In this document: piece by piece, positions 15,995 to 25,400 of the stretch | Layout: the number at the start of each line of letters is the position of its first letter | How positions within the stretch are numbered: the first letter of the stretch is position 1 | NCBI GenBank assembly: GCA_017985675.1 | Contig: JAGNXB010000002.1 | Span: forward strand, 62,001 to 126,000 | Reading direction: 5' to 3' | DNA from: Saprospiraceae bacterium | GTDB lineage: Bacteria; Bacteroidota; Bacteroidia; Chitinophagales; Saprospiraceae | DNA length: 64,000 nucleotides | The notes under the pieces: model-generated | The model's input: only the letters and a program-made list of their open reading frames with translations | Database searches by the model: none | What the model was told of the DNA's origin: nothing | Made by a program: the position numbers and the translations under genes

Positions 15995-17335
15995 CTACCG
16001 TGGCCGACCACTGCCACCTGAACGGCCGGATCCGCCACCGGGACGGCCACCACCGCTGGATCCTCCTCCTGTGCGACCAGGGCCACCAGAGCGGCCGGGA
16101 CCTCCGCCGGGACGACCGCCACCAGGACGACCGCCACCTCCACCGGAGCGCCCACCACCGCCGCCACGGCCCGTGCCGGCTGATTTGGGATCCCATACAG
16201 GCCCTTCCCCCAACTCCGCAGGAAGGGGTGTTTTGAGGATATCGCGTTCAATCAGCTTTTCGATACGGGAGAACTTCCGCATATCATCCGGGTTGATCAG
16301 CGTGATCGCCACTCCTGTCGTATCCGCGCGGGCTGTGCGACCGATACGGTGTACGTAATCTTCGGCATCACCCGGCACATCAAAGTTGATGACCAGATTG
16401 ATATCTTTAATGTCGATACCCCGGCTAAGCACATCGGTGGCTACCAGGATACGGGTTTGCTTGGATTTGAATCGCATGAGCACCTCTTCACGCTCCTTCT
16501 GCTCCAGATCAGACGAGATGCCTTCCGAAGGAATGCCTTTTCGACGAAGGGCATTGACGATATCGCCTACTTTGCGTTTGGTCGAACTGAACACGAGAAT
16601 GCTCTTGTAGTTGGGCTTATCTGCCAGCAAGTTGGTCACCAATCGGATTTTCTGTTCTTCATACGCCAGATAGGCGACCTGAAGAACCCCTTCTGCCGGC
16701 TTGGATATGGCAAGACTAATCTGATCGGGTTCATGGAGAATCAGGCTGGCCAGTTCCCGAATCTTGGGCGGCATCGTTGCACTAAATAAGAGGGATTGGC
16801 GCTTTTTGGGAATGAAGGAGATAATCTTGAGGATGTCCTCATGAAAACCGATATCGAGCATCCGGTCCGCTTCATCCAGAATAAGGTATTGGAGCCGGTC
16901 AAATTTCACATACCCCATGTTCAGGTGTGAAATCAGTTTGCCGGGCGTAGCCACGACGATATCCGCTCCACCCTGCAGCGCTCTTTTTTGTGTAGCCCAG
17001 TCTGCTCCGTCGCTTCCACCGTAAAGCAATAGGGTACTGATACCTGAAAAATAGCCGAGTCCCTGGACTTGCTGGTCGATCTGGATGGCCAGTTCGCGTG
17101 TGGGCACGAGGATGAGGCACTTGACAAATTCTTCCCGTTCCTTGGCGAGTTGATGCAGCACGGGAAGTAGAAATGCGGCTGTTTTACCGGTTCCCGTCTG
17201 CGCACAGGCGATAAGATCGCGACCAGCCAGTACTTTGGGTATTGCTTGCTCCTGGATAGGGGTGGCTTCTTCAAAGCCCATGTAGGAGAGCGCTTCAATC
17301 AATTGATCATCAAGACCAAATTCCGTAAACTTCAT
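15995..17335 (-). CDS. DEAD-box RNA helicase, RhlE type
   Basis: 446 residues. Q motif (FTEFGLDDQLIEAL, then ATPIQEQAIP), Walker A AQTGTGKT, motif II DEAD in LILDEADRMLDIGF, motif III SAT, and motif VI HRIGRTAR are all present, so it should unwind RNA with ATP. The last 60 residues are almost only Gly, Arg, Pro and Ser (RG-rich, for example GGGGGRSGGGGG), an RNA-binding disordered tail common in RhlE. The start is the ATG at 17335; an exact TAGCTTTG -7 box on this strand lies at 17364-17371. The gene lies inside the split dnaE locus. Confidence 0.93.
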   Translation of the reverse strand: MKFTEFGLDDQLIEALSYMGFEEATPIQEQAIPKVLAGRDLIACAQTGTGKTAAFLLPVLHQLAKEREEFVKCLILVPTRELAIQIDQQVQGLGYFSGISTLLLYGGSDGADWATQKRALQGGADIVVATPGKLISHLNMGYVKFDRLQYLILDEADRMLDIGFHEDILKIISFIPKKRQSLLFSATMPPKIRELASLILHEPDQISLAISKPAEGVLQVAYLAYEEQKIRLVTNLLADKPNYKSILVFSSTKRKVGDIVNALRRKGIPSEGISSDLEQKEREEVLMRFKSKQTRILVATDVLSRGIDIKDINLVINFDVPGDAEDYVHRIGRTARADTTGVAITLINPDDMRKFSRIEKLIERDILKTPLPAELGEGPVWDPKSAGTGRGGGGGRSGGGGGRPGGGRPGGGPGRSGGPGRTGGGSSGGGRPGGGSGRSGGSGRPR

Positions 17336-17363
17336 GTAAGGATTCTACAAAACAATTAATGCT

Positions 17364-17371
17364 CAAAGCTA
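17364..17371 (-). promoter_or_regulatory. -7 promoter element TAGCTTTG of the DEAD-box gene
   Basis: Exact TAnnTTTG on the minus strand, about 29 bases upstream of the helicase ATG. Confidence 0.45.
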
Positions 17372-17502
17372 CGGGAAATGTTTCGCATCAGCCGGGTAGC
17401 GTGTTGGGAAGTCATTTGGAAATGAGATAGGCATCCGAATGAAGTCGATTGGTAACGGGCCCTCCTACCGCTTTTGCTTTATGAAGCGAGCAATTTATGG
17501 GC

Positions 17503-17530
17503 ATAATTGCTTTCTGGAGAAAGCAATTAT
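17503..17530. other. Perfect 12-bp inverted repeat
   Basis: ATAATTGCTTTC and GAAAGCAATTAT with a TGGA loop. No T-run follows on either side. It lies directly beside the 63-bp repeat copy at 17549. In the 487-bp stretch 17336-17822 I see this, the repeat copy with its small frame, and the Fic promoter; nothing else. Confidence 0.6.
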
Positions 17531-17548
17531 TGTGGTGCCAACCATTCT

Positions 17549-17611
17549 TCACCCCACCCTTGCTCTTTCCCACATCAGCTCGTACTTGCTCATACCGCTA
17601 AAGCGGAAGGC
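17549..17611. repeat. 63-bp direct repeat, left copy (dnaE 3' end duplicate)
   Basis: Matches 19171-19233 at 61 of 63 positions. On the minus strand it reads the last 20 codons plus stop of the polymerase body. Both differences are synonymous (AGA/AGG and GGT/GGC). With the right copy it brackets the Fic gene. Confidence 0.85.
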
Positions 17612-17650
17612 GGAGTTATCTGGCTTAAAAACGGTTTTGGCAGCAGCCAT
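17549..17650 (-). CDS. Possible 33-residue ORF ending in the duplicated DnaE tail
   Basis: From the ATG at 17650, 13 unrelated residues (MAAAKTVFKPDNS) run in frame into a copy of the last 20 residues of the polymerase body (ending KYELMWERARVG) and its stop. Both base differences from the original copy are synonymous. This may be a chance frame over a duplicated segment; I report it because the frame is kept. No promoter was recognised. Confidence 0.2.
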   Translation of the reverse strand: MAAAKTVFKPDNSAFRFSGMSKYELMWERARVG

Positions 17651-17717
17651 AACTGGTTATTTTTCCACGCCTCCTCTTTGCAAAACTCGTTCTAAAAGCA
17701 TTTAATCATCCTATTTG

Positions 17718-17733
17718 TATACTTTTGAGTATA
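17718..17733. promoter_or_regulatory. Fic promoter with dyad over the -7 box
   Basis: TATACT, spacer TTTG, AGTATA is a perfect dyad. The exact -7 element TACTTTTG (17720-17727) lies within it, about 95 bases before the Fic ATG. The layout closely resembles the dyad at 1790-1803. A repressor, perhaps the Fic protein through its C-terminal winged helix, could act here (inference). Confidence 0.45.
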
Positions 17734-17822
17734 ACAAAAATTGAAAGACTTCATGCGCTGTTAGACCTTTGACTCCAACTAAGAACTAAATTGCAGCAAT
17801 TGCTAAGTGTTAAGTATTGACC

Positions 17823-18911
17823 ATGACTTACATCCTCCCTGTACTTCCTTTGGCACTGGATATAGAAACCAAAGCTGTAATTAAAAAAACAGTAGAAGCC
17901 CGCTCAGCCTTGGCAGAAATGAAAGGCGCCGCTGTCAGTATTCCCGATGTACATATCCTTATCAGCACCCTCTCATTACAAGAGGCTAAAGACAGTTCGG
18001 CTATAGAGAACATTTTCACAACACATGATGAACTATACCGATCTGATTACCAAGCCGGCGATTTCCGAACTATTGCTTCTAAGGAGGTGCACAATTACGC
18101 GCTTGCCCTTCGAACCGGCTTTGATATTGTTAAACAGCAGGGTTTTCTCTCCAATAATCATCTCCTAAAAATCCAGGCTATTATCGAAGAAAACAGCGCG
18201 GGATTCCGCAAATTGCCCGGCACAAAACTAAAAAATGAACAGACCGGTGAGACAGTATATACACCTCCCCAATCGGGTGAAGAGGTGTTGACCCAGATGG
18301 GTATACTGGAGCAATTTATAAATGATCCTAACCTATGCGATTGGGATCCTTTAGTTAAAATGGCCGTTATCCATCATCAATTCGAAAGTATCCACCCTTT
18401 TTATGATGGCAATGGTCGCACGGGTAGAATCATCAATATCCTCTACCTGGTCATGCAGGGTTTACTTGACATCCCCATTCTTTACTTAAGTCGGTATATT
18501 AATCTGCATAAAAACCAATATTACCGACTTCTTCAACGGGTACGCACTGACAATGGCTGGGAAGCCTGGGTTCTCTATATACTGGAAGCTGTAGAGCAAA
18601 CTTCCCGCCAGACGACAGCTACCATCTCATCTGTCAAAATACTGATGGAACAACACAAACGCCAAATCAGGACCGAACTTCCTAAAATCTACAGTCAGGA
18701 TCTGCTGAACAATATCTTTCGTCATCCTTATACTAAAATCGACTTTGTCAAAGCTGATATGGCAGTGAGTAGACCTACGGCTACCCGATACCTCCAGGCA
18801 CTTACTGATCTTGGAGTTCTTGAAAAGGAGAAGTTCGGTAAAGACAATTACTACATCAATAAAGCACTTTTTCAACTACTGGCAACAGGAAATCTGAATG
18901 TACCTAAATAG
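17823..18911 (+). CDS. Fic-family adenylyltransferase with C-terminal winged helix
   Basis: About 362 residues. The Fic active site HPFYDGNGRTGR is complete, so AMP transfer to target hydroxyls is expected. An N-terminal inhibitory motif S-SAI-EN (in AKDSSAIENIF, near residue 60) fits class II Fic, as in the Shewanella SoFic type. The C-terminal 70 residues look like a winged helix (VSRPTATRYLQALTDLGVLE). No antitoxin gene lies next to it. The ATG at 17823 was preferred to the TTG at 17817. The gene is AT-richer than the flanking polymerase pieces and sits between direct repeats, so it was probably inserted. Confidence 0.9.
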   Translation: MTYILPVLPLALDIETKAVIKKTVEARSALAEMKGAAVSIPDVHILISTLSLQEAKDSSAIENIFTTHDELYRSDYQAGDFRTIASKEVHNYALALRTGFDIVKQQGFLSNNHLLKIQAIIEENSAGFRKLPGTKLKNEQTGETVYTPPQSGEEVLTQMGILEQFINDPNLCDWDPLVKMAVIHHQFESIHPFYDGNGRTGRIINILYLVMQGLLDIPILYLSRYINLHKNQYYRLLQRVRTDNGWEAWVLYILEAVEQTSRQTTATISSVKILMEQHKRQIRTELPKIYSQDLLNNIFRHPYTKIDFVKADMAVSRPTATRYLQALTDLGVLEKEKFGKDNYYINKALFQLLATGNLNVPK

Positions 18912-18966
18912 TCCGACGTGTAGTGGAGCCTTTTGCGTCTTTATGTGGAATTGAAAGCCCCCTTTC

Positions 18967-19077
18967 GTTACATGACCTGCTGCATATGTAAAGAAAAACG
19001 TGACTTTATTTACATGACATTATGCATATGTAAATAAAAGCGCGATTTTCTTTACATGACATTATGCAATTACTTTC
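18967..19077. repeat. 42-bp tandem repeats containing dyads
   Basis: Three starts at 18967, 19009 and 19051, exactly 42 bp apart; the third copy is cut short. Each full unit holds TTACAT and ATGTAAA as inverted arms (in copy 2: 19009-19015 and 19028-19034). It lies 3' of the Fic gene and about 95 bp before the polymerase stop. I see nothing else in 18912-19170. Confidence 0.75.
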
Positions 19078-19170
19078 AGTCCATTCGGGTTCTTCCTACT
19101 AATATTTTCGCTCAGTATAGAAAATCTAGTTCGAATACGATGTCTAACTTATGAACATGTTATCCTAACC

Positions 19171-19233
19171 TCACCCCACCCTTGCCCTTTCCCACATCAG
19201 CTCGTACTTGCTCATGCCGCTAAAGCGGAAGGC
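19171..19233. repeat. 63-bp direct repeat, right copy (dnaE 3' end)
   Basis: This copy is continuous with the polymerase body and starts exactly at its stop codon. Partner: 17549-17611, 61/63 identical. Confidence 0.85.
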
Positions 19234-21639
19234 CCCGATACGAATCAGCAGGTCCAGTTGCTCGGGACTGTGGTGTACCCGGGTGCAAAATTCGGCCAGA
19301 CTGTGATAAGACCCATGCCGTTCCCTCTCGGCAAGCAGATCCAGCGCAAACTGTCGCTCCAGTCCCTGCAAATGCACAAACCCGAGAAAAACATCCGTGC
19401 CCCGGATCGACGTGAGCCAGCGGCTCCGGTTCACACAAGGCGGATGGATCGTTGCCCCCTGCATCCGCGCCTCATGCACATACACCTCGGTCGAATAGAA
19501 GCCACCAAAATTATTGATCACGGCCACCATAAACTCCAGTGGATAGTACGCCTTGAGGTACAGACTCTGGAAGGACTCCACCGCATAACTGGCCGAATGC
19601 GCCTTACAGAAGGAGTATCCGCTGAAACTCTCCACTTGTCGCCACACTTCCTGCGCCAGTTCATCGGAGTAGCCCCGTGCCCGGCAATTCTCCACGTACT
19701 TTCGCCGCAGCCGCTCGAAGGTGTCGGATGACTTCTTTTTGCCCGTCATGATCCTGCGCAACACATCGCTTTCATCGAGATCCAACCCGGCAAAGTGATG
19801 TACGATCTTCATCACATCCTCCTGATAGACCATCACCCCAAAAGTCTCGCCCAGATGTTCGGCAAAAACCGGGTGGATGTAGCGAAAATCATTCGGTTTG
19901 TGAAAACGCTGGATATACTCCCGCATCATACCTGACTTGGCCACGCCCGGGCGGATAATCGAACTAGCCGCTACCAGATGGACATAATTATCACAATGGA
20001 GCTTACTCAGCAGCCCTCGCATAGCCGGTGATTCGATGTAAAAACAACCGATACATCGCCCCGATCGCAACTGGGAACGCACCCGCTCATCGAGCTTGAT
20101 CCGGGCTACATCGTGGACGTCCACGGAGCGGCCCTGGTTTTCCTTCACCAGATCCACCGCCTCCTTGATATGACCCAGCCCCCGCTGGCTGAGCACGTCG
20201 TATTTGTGAAATCCCAGATCTTCGGCATGGTGCATATCAAAATGGGTGACCGGAAAACCCTTGGGCATCATCTGTAACGCCGTATGCGCATAGAGCGGAC
20301 GTTCACTGATCAGCACACCACCTGCATGGATAGACAGGTAATTGGGCAGGCCATCAAGCTGCTTACCAAAATGGAAGATGTGCTTCGCATAGGGATGATG
20401 TTTTGCCGTAGCCAGCGGCTCATCAACGATGCGGTCAATATCGTCCTTGGGCAGACCAAATACCTTCCCCAGTTCGCGGATAATCGAGCGTCCCTTAAAC
20501 GTATTGTAGGTCGCCAATAGAGCGGTATATCCCTTACCATAGCGTTTAAAAATATAATCGGTGACGTCATCGCGCTCATCCCAGGAGAAGTCGATGTCAA
20601 AATCGGGTGGCGAACTTCGGTAGGGATTGATAAACCGTTCAAAGTAAAGGTCCAGCTCCAGCGGGTCCACATCGGTGATGCCAAGGCAATAGGCCACGAT
20701 AGAGTTGGCACCACTCCCCCGCCCCACATGGAAGAAGCCTGCCGACCGGGCATAGCGGATAATATCCCAGGTGATCAGAAAATAGGGTGCAAAATGTTGT
20801 TTTTCGATCACTTGCAGTTCGCGGTGTACCCTGTCAGCGGCGGCCTTATGTCCGGCTCCGTAGCGGCGGAGCAGTCCGCTTTGTGTCAGCTTGTGCAGCA
20901 ATTGAAGGTCGTCGCGGGTACTGCCGGTAAATGTCTGGCGATTGTGTTTAAAATCGCTCTGCATGGGTGTCTCGCAACCTGCAAGCAGGTCTGATGCCTG
21001 GGCGAGCAGCATGGGGTACCTGGCATAAGCCAGTGTGAGTTCATCAGGATGATACCACCCGTCCGCCAGGGGAGCATGTGCGTCGGGAGCGAGCTTGCCG
21101 ATGATGGCATTGGTGTCGATGCAGCGAAGGAGCTTGTGGGTACGATGGCCATCCCTGTCGAGGAAAGTGACCGGTGCCCAGGCCACCAGTTTGTGGGCAT
21201 ATTGACGGAGCGGCGACCGGAAAAGCTGGTTGACATCTGCCGGGCGGATGCCGATATATTCGTTGGGACGCAGTTTTCCTGCTGATCGCACGGCGTTGGG
21301 ATAGATGATAAAGGTATCCGGCAATTCGGGGGGTGTATCCGGCAGGGGGCGCCCTTCCATCGAGCAATCGCTGAGCAGGCGGCATAGTTCAGCAAAACCT
21401 TCCTGGCTGCGTGCCAGCCCGATATAGAGCAGTCGGCCATCCCTGCGAAATTCGATCCCCAACACCGGGTGGATACCCGCCTCACGGCAAAGGACAACAA
21501 ACTCATAGGCACATGATGTATTGTTGATATCTGTAAGTGCCATTGCTTTTATCCCCCGCTCCACGGCAGCAGCCACCAGCTGTCTCGGTGTCAGCGTACC
21601 ATAACGCAGACTGTAACAGGTATGGCAATTAAGGTACAT
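19171..21639 (-). CDS. dnaE: DnaE-type DNA polymerase III alpha subunit, body without OB-fold end
   Basis: 822 residues. A PHP domain begins the protein (HTCYSLRYGTLTP; the usual H-x-H metal pair is degenerate). The polymerase core carries GRGSGANSIVAYCLGIT and the catalytic aspartates PDFDIDFSWDERDD near residue 345-360, then YQEDVMKIVHHFAGLDLDESD and SGYSFCKAHSASYA. It ends at LLIRIGAFRFSGMSKYELMW and five more residues, where intact relatives continue through a linker into an OB-fold. That missing part is encoded at 15229-15693. Bacteroidota have such alternative, often error-prone, DnaE proteins of about 1000 residues; the sum of the two pieces fits. No imuA or imuB is seen beside it. Confidence 0.85.
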   Translation of the reverse strand: MYLNCHTCYSLRYGTLTPRQLVAAAVERGIKAMALTDINNTSCAYEFVVLCREAGIHPVLGIEFRRDGRLLYIGLARSQEGFAELCRLLSDCSMEGRPLPDTPPELPDTFIIYPNAVRSAGKLRPNEYIGIRPADVNQLFRSPLRQYAHKLVAWAPVTFLDRDGHRTHKLLRCIDTNAIIGKLAPDAHAPLADGWYHPDELTLAYARYPMLLAQASDLLAGCETPMQSDFKHNRQTFTGSTRDDLQLLHKLTQSGLLRRYGAGHKAAADRVHRELQVIEKQHFAPYFLITWDIIRYARSAGFFHVGRGSGANSIVAYCLGITDVDPLELDLYFERFINPYRSSPPDFDIDFSWDERDDVTDYIFKRYGKGYTALLATYNTFKGRSIIRELGKVFGLPKDDIDRIVDEPLATAKHHPYAKHIFHFGKQLDGLPNYLSIHAGGVLISERPLYAHTALQMMPKGFPVTHFDMHHAEDLGFHKYDVLSQRGLGHIKEAVDLVKENQGRSVDVHDVARIKLDERVRSQLRSGRCIGCFYIESPAMRGLLSKLHCDNYVHLVAASSIIRPGVAKSGMMREYIQRFHKPNDFRYIHPVFAEHLGETFGVMVYQEDVMKIVHHFAGLDLDESDVLRRIMTGKKKSSDTFERLRRKYVENCRARGYSDELAQEVWRQVESFSGYSFCKAHSASYAVESFQSLYLKAYYPLEFMVAVINNFGGFYSTEVYVHEARMQGATIHPPCVNRSRWLTSIRGTDVFLGFVHLQGLERQFALDLLAERERHGSYHSLAEFCTRVHHSPEQLDLLIRIGAFRFSGMSKYELMWERARVG

Positions 21640-21834
21640 AGCAGGTTGGCGTTCGGAGGTTGTTAATTGTTCATTGGTTTGAGCGCTTATTCACTGATCA
21701 AATCGAAGCATATTTATTACTATTTGAGTCCTTTAGGTTTGACATTTTTCTACCCTTTACGTTGTGCACCAAATATTCCGGAAGGTTTATGAGCTCGAGC
21801 TTCCCATCGAAATCAGGTAGCGTTTCTATCCTCA

Positions 21835-21966
21835 TTCATTACTTTATCATTACTGTATCATTACTGTATCATTACTTTATCATTGCTTTATCATTACTTT
21901 ATCATTACTTTATCATTACTTTATCATTACTTTATCATTACTTTATCATTACTTTATCATTACTGT
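21835..21966. repeat. 11-bp tandem repeat array
   Basis: About twelve copies of ATCATTACTTT, some with ACTGT or GCTTT ends, in head-to-tail order. One unit is close to one DNA helical turn. The array lies about 200 bp upstream of the polymerase-body start in a 766-bp gap (21640-22405). The rest of this gap shows no gene, only AT-rich text and a TACTTTTA promoter-like sequence about 45 bases before the next gene. Confidence 0.9.
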
Positions 21967-22405
21967 AATAGCACTTTAATAAAGCTGTAAAATAAGTGCA
22001 TTACCTCTCACCCATTCCTCATCCCTAAAATGGTTGTCATAGTTGTTGCGGTTATCATCGTTGTCGGTTGCCAACGCTCACATACCTCTTACCCCTGTCC
22101 TTACTGACCTGAATATTCATCCCTGATGGATTGCAAATTTAAAACAATTTGTTTCAAATGCAACAACTTTAACAAATGGGCATCGTGCTGAAGTTTGATT
22201 CTTTCGTGAATATCGAGCAAAAATGAGGGCTACGAATTATACCATTTGTCCAAACCAAAGCGACATAATATTGCCCAAAAGCAGCGAAATACATATTGTT
22301 CGGGTCTGAAAAATACAGTAGGCCAAATCTCAGGCAACCTAATCTGAAGGATTTTTTCTACTTTTAGAGGTTAATTCTCCAATATCGCCCTACACTACAC
22401 CACGA

Positions 22406-25400
22406 ATGCTTTTCCGTGCAACCTTTTGTATTTTCTGTTTGACATGCTCAATGGTTAACATTTCCCTCGGCCAGGCAAATGATTGTGCCACGGCAACCAC
22501 GATATGTTCCAACCCCCCAGCCATGGGAAATCCTTCCGGAAATGGAGGATATGATGATTTCAGCGATCCAGACAACGATCCTGGCTGCCTTTCATCCGAA
22601 GGGAATACAGCCTGGTATTATTTTGAAATTGACCCGGGAGCTCCATCGGGACTGGAGTTGGGCTTCACCATTATTCCTGATGGCGGCTATGGGGAGGATT
22701 ATGACTGGGCCTTATTTGGTCCCGATGTCGATTGTGGAGATTTGGGCTCACCGATCCGGTGCTCCTCTGCTTCAAGCGCCTGTGGTTTCTGTCCGGAGAC
22801 CGGTATGGGAATGGGTACATCCGATTATTCAGAAGGTCCTGGATTTGGCGATGGGTTTGTCGCCACACTGGATGTTGCGGGCGGACAGGGTTTTTATATC
22901 GCCATCAACAACTGGTATGGTACCGGCAATGGGTTCAGTCTGGAATTTACTGGTAGCGCGGCACCCTGGCTTGATTGCACGGCAGATCCTCCCTGCTCGG
23001 TCATTGCGGTTGCTTCCAACGATGTAACCATCTGTGAAGGAGGTCCACCGTTTGCCATTGAAGTATTTCCTGATGGTGGCCTGCCTCCATATTCTTACCT
23101 TTGGGAAGGTACCGGAGACGGCACCGATTACCTAAGTGACCCCACTGTTCAATCACCCATAGTGACATTACCGTCAGGTGTCGATGGCACTATCACCTAT
23201 TATGTTACCGTAAGCGACGGAATATGTGAAGCAATCGACAGCCTGGACGTACTTATACTACCCGGGCCCGATATTACTATTTTCCCTATCGGCCCACTTT
23301 GCACCAATGATGTGAATACTTTTCTGGCTATGGGTATCCCACAAAATGGAACCTGGGGAGGCATTGCCAATACAATAGGTGAAATAGTCCCTGCCAATTT
23401 TTCGCAAGGCATCCACTACCTTACGCTCAGCACAGTAACCGCTGAAGGATGTCCGGGAATCGATTCGATCCCAGTGGAATTTTTTGACCCGGAACCTATT
23501 ACAATTACACCTGTTGACCCACTGTGCGAATCATCCCCTCCCTTTGTCATACAGGTAAACCCACCTGGTGGAACCTGGACGGGCGATGTCGATCCTTCCG
23601 GGACGATCTATCCTGACCTCCTCGGTTCGGGTACCTTTATTGCGACCTATCAATACACCAGCATTTATGGTTGCGAAAGCTCTGAACTAGTGATTTTTGA
23701 CATATTCGAAGATCCTGAGCCGTTGATCCTCGATCCTGGACTACTCTGCCTGGATCAAAATACAGTACAACTTGAGGCAGACCCGACAAATGGTCTATGG
23801 GGGGGTGTCGCCAATTCCCTTGGCGCTGTATTTCCCAGTGTGTTAGGTCTGGGCACACATCAGGTAACCTATACATACTCCGATGCCAACGGCTGCACGG
23901 GCAAAGACAGTATACAACTCGAGATCATAGAACCACCGTATGCGGATCTTGAACCTGCAGGTACGGTCTGCAATAGTGATGCAGGAGGCCAATCGACCTT
24001 GTTCGATTTTAATGGATTAATCCTGGGCGGAGATGCCGGCGGCATTTGGTTAGATTATGATAACAGCGGTGCTACAGGTAGCTTTCCCGTATTAGACTTC
24101 AATGGCATTCCTCCTGGTGTCTACACGTTTCAATACACTACCTTATCTGCTCAAGGGGCCTGTCAGGAATATCAAGGGTTTGTCCAGATTATTGTAGAGG
24201 ATTGCCAATGTCCAAGCATTGCCCTTGATCCTTCCACAGATTGGTGCAACGACGGTAGTTCATTAGATCTAAATACGTTAAAGATAACATCGGAATTAGG
24301 AACCTGGCAAATCCTTTCCAGCCCCCCCGGCACCAATCCAGCAACGATTAACGCATCAACGTTCATAAGTAGCGGCAAGGATTCAGGTTTATATACCATC
24401 CAGTTTACCTTATCCACACCCCCGCCTCCCGGTTGTCCTTCTACAAACACCCTGGTTGTTGATCTTTATTCAACACCTATTGCTTTACTTCCTGTTTCTG
24501 TGCAAGTCTGCAATCAATCAGGTACTGGTAACTTTCCCCATATTCTTGACCTTTACGCTCTAATAACCGGTGGTGATGCCGGAGGTCAATGGGTCAACGT
24601 TAATGGTGTCAATGCGGGTGGACCATTCACCGCTTTAAACTTCGTTGGTGTTGCACCGGGATCATATAATTTCCAGTACACGACTAATTCCGCTACAGCT
24701 CCTTGTCAGGAATCGACCTATTCCCTTCAGATTGTGGTGGAGGATTGCAGTTGTCCTAGTCTGGCATTTAATCCACCCCCTTCCTTGTGCAACGACGGGA
24801 GTCCTTTCGATTTAAATTCCCTGCTCGTCACAGCGGAATCCGGCTCATGGTCGCTGACCAGCGCCCCCCCCGGAAGCAATCCGGCTACCCTTGCTGGTAC
24901 TCTATTCCAGCCACTTAATCGAGATGCGGGCACTTATATCATTCGGTTCACTTTATCCATGGCTCCTCCCGTGGGTTGCCCTTTGTTTGCAGAGGCAACA
25001 CTTAATCTTCTGCCGGCCCCTTTTGCTGTGCTACAAAGTCAGTTGTCCGTTTGCAATAGCAATACCAGTGGGCAGGATCCGACTACACTGGATTTTGGCG
25101 ACTTTATTACCAGTGGTGATGCTGGTGGCACATGGGTGGACGTGACCAGTTCCGGAGCTACCGGGACCTTCCCACTGCTTGATTTTACTGGAGTTTTGCC
25201 CGGATTATATGCCTTCAGCTACTCCACAAACTCAGCTTCACTACCATGTACTGAAAAGACATACCAGGTTAATGTCCTTGTTAAAAACTGTCTTTGTCCT
25301 GATCTCGACATCCTTTCGACTAGCGATTATTGCAACAGTATGTCCACACTAGATTTAACATCATTGATTCTTCAGGCTGCACCCGGTAGCTGGTCGCTCA

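Noticed and set aside
16000..16358. Frames on the plus strand opposite the RG-rich helicase tail
   Set aside because: They are antisense reflections of GC-rich repeats within a real gene.
17439..17705. 88-residue plus-strand frame upstream of Fic
   Set aside because: It crosses a perfect inverted repeat and the antisense of the polymerase duplicate; no protein family resemblance.
17823..18911. Toxin-antitoxin pair with the Fic gene
   Set aside because: No separate antitoxin frame lies next to it; the inhibitory motif is inside the Fic protein itself.
15229..21639. Intein-mediated split of DnaE
   Set aside because: No intein start (Cys-rich) or HN/S end motifs at the ends of either piece; the body ends with a plain stop codon.
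21835..21966. CRISPR array
   Set aside because: Units are 11 bp, head to tail, with no spacers, and no cas genes are present.
21660..21968. 102-residue frame over the 11-bp repeats (Tyr/Ile/Leu-rich)
   Set aside because: It exists only because an 11-bp repeat shifts through all frames without stops; no start signal or protein character.
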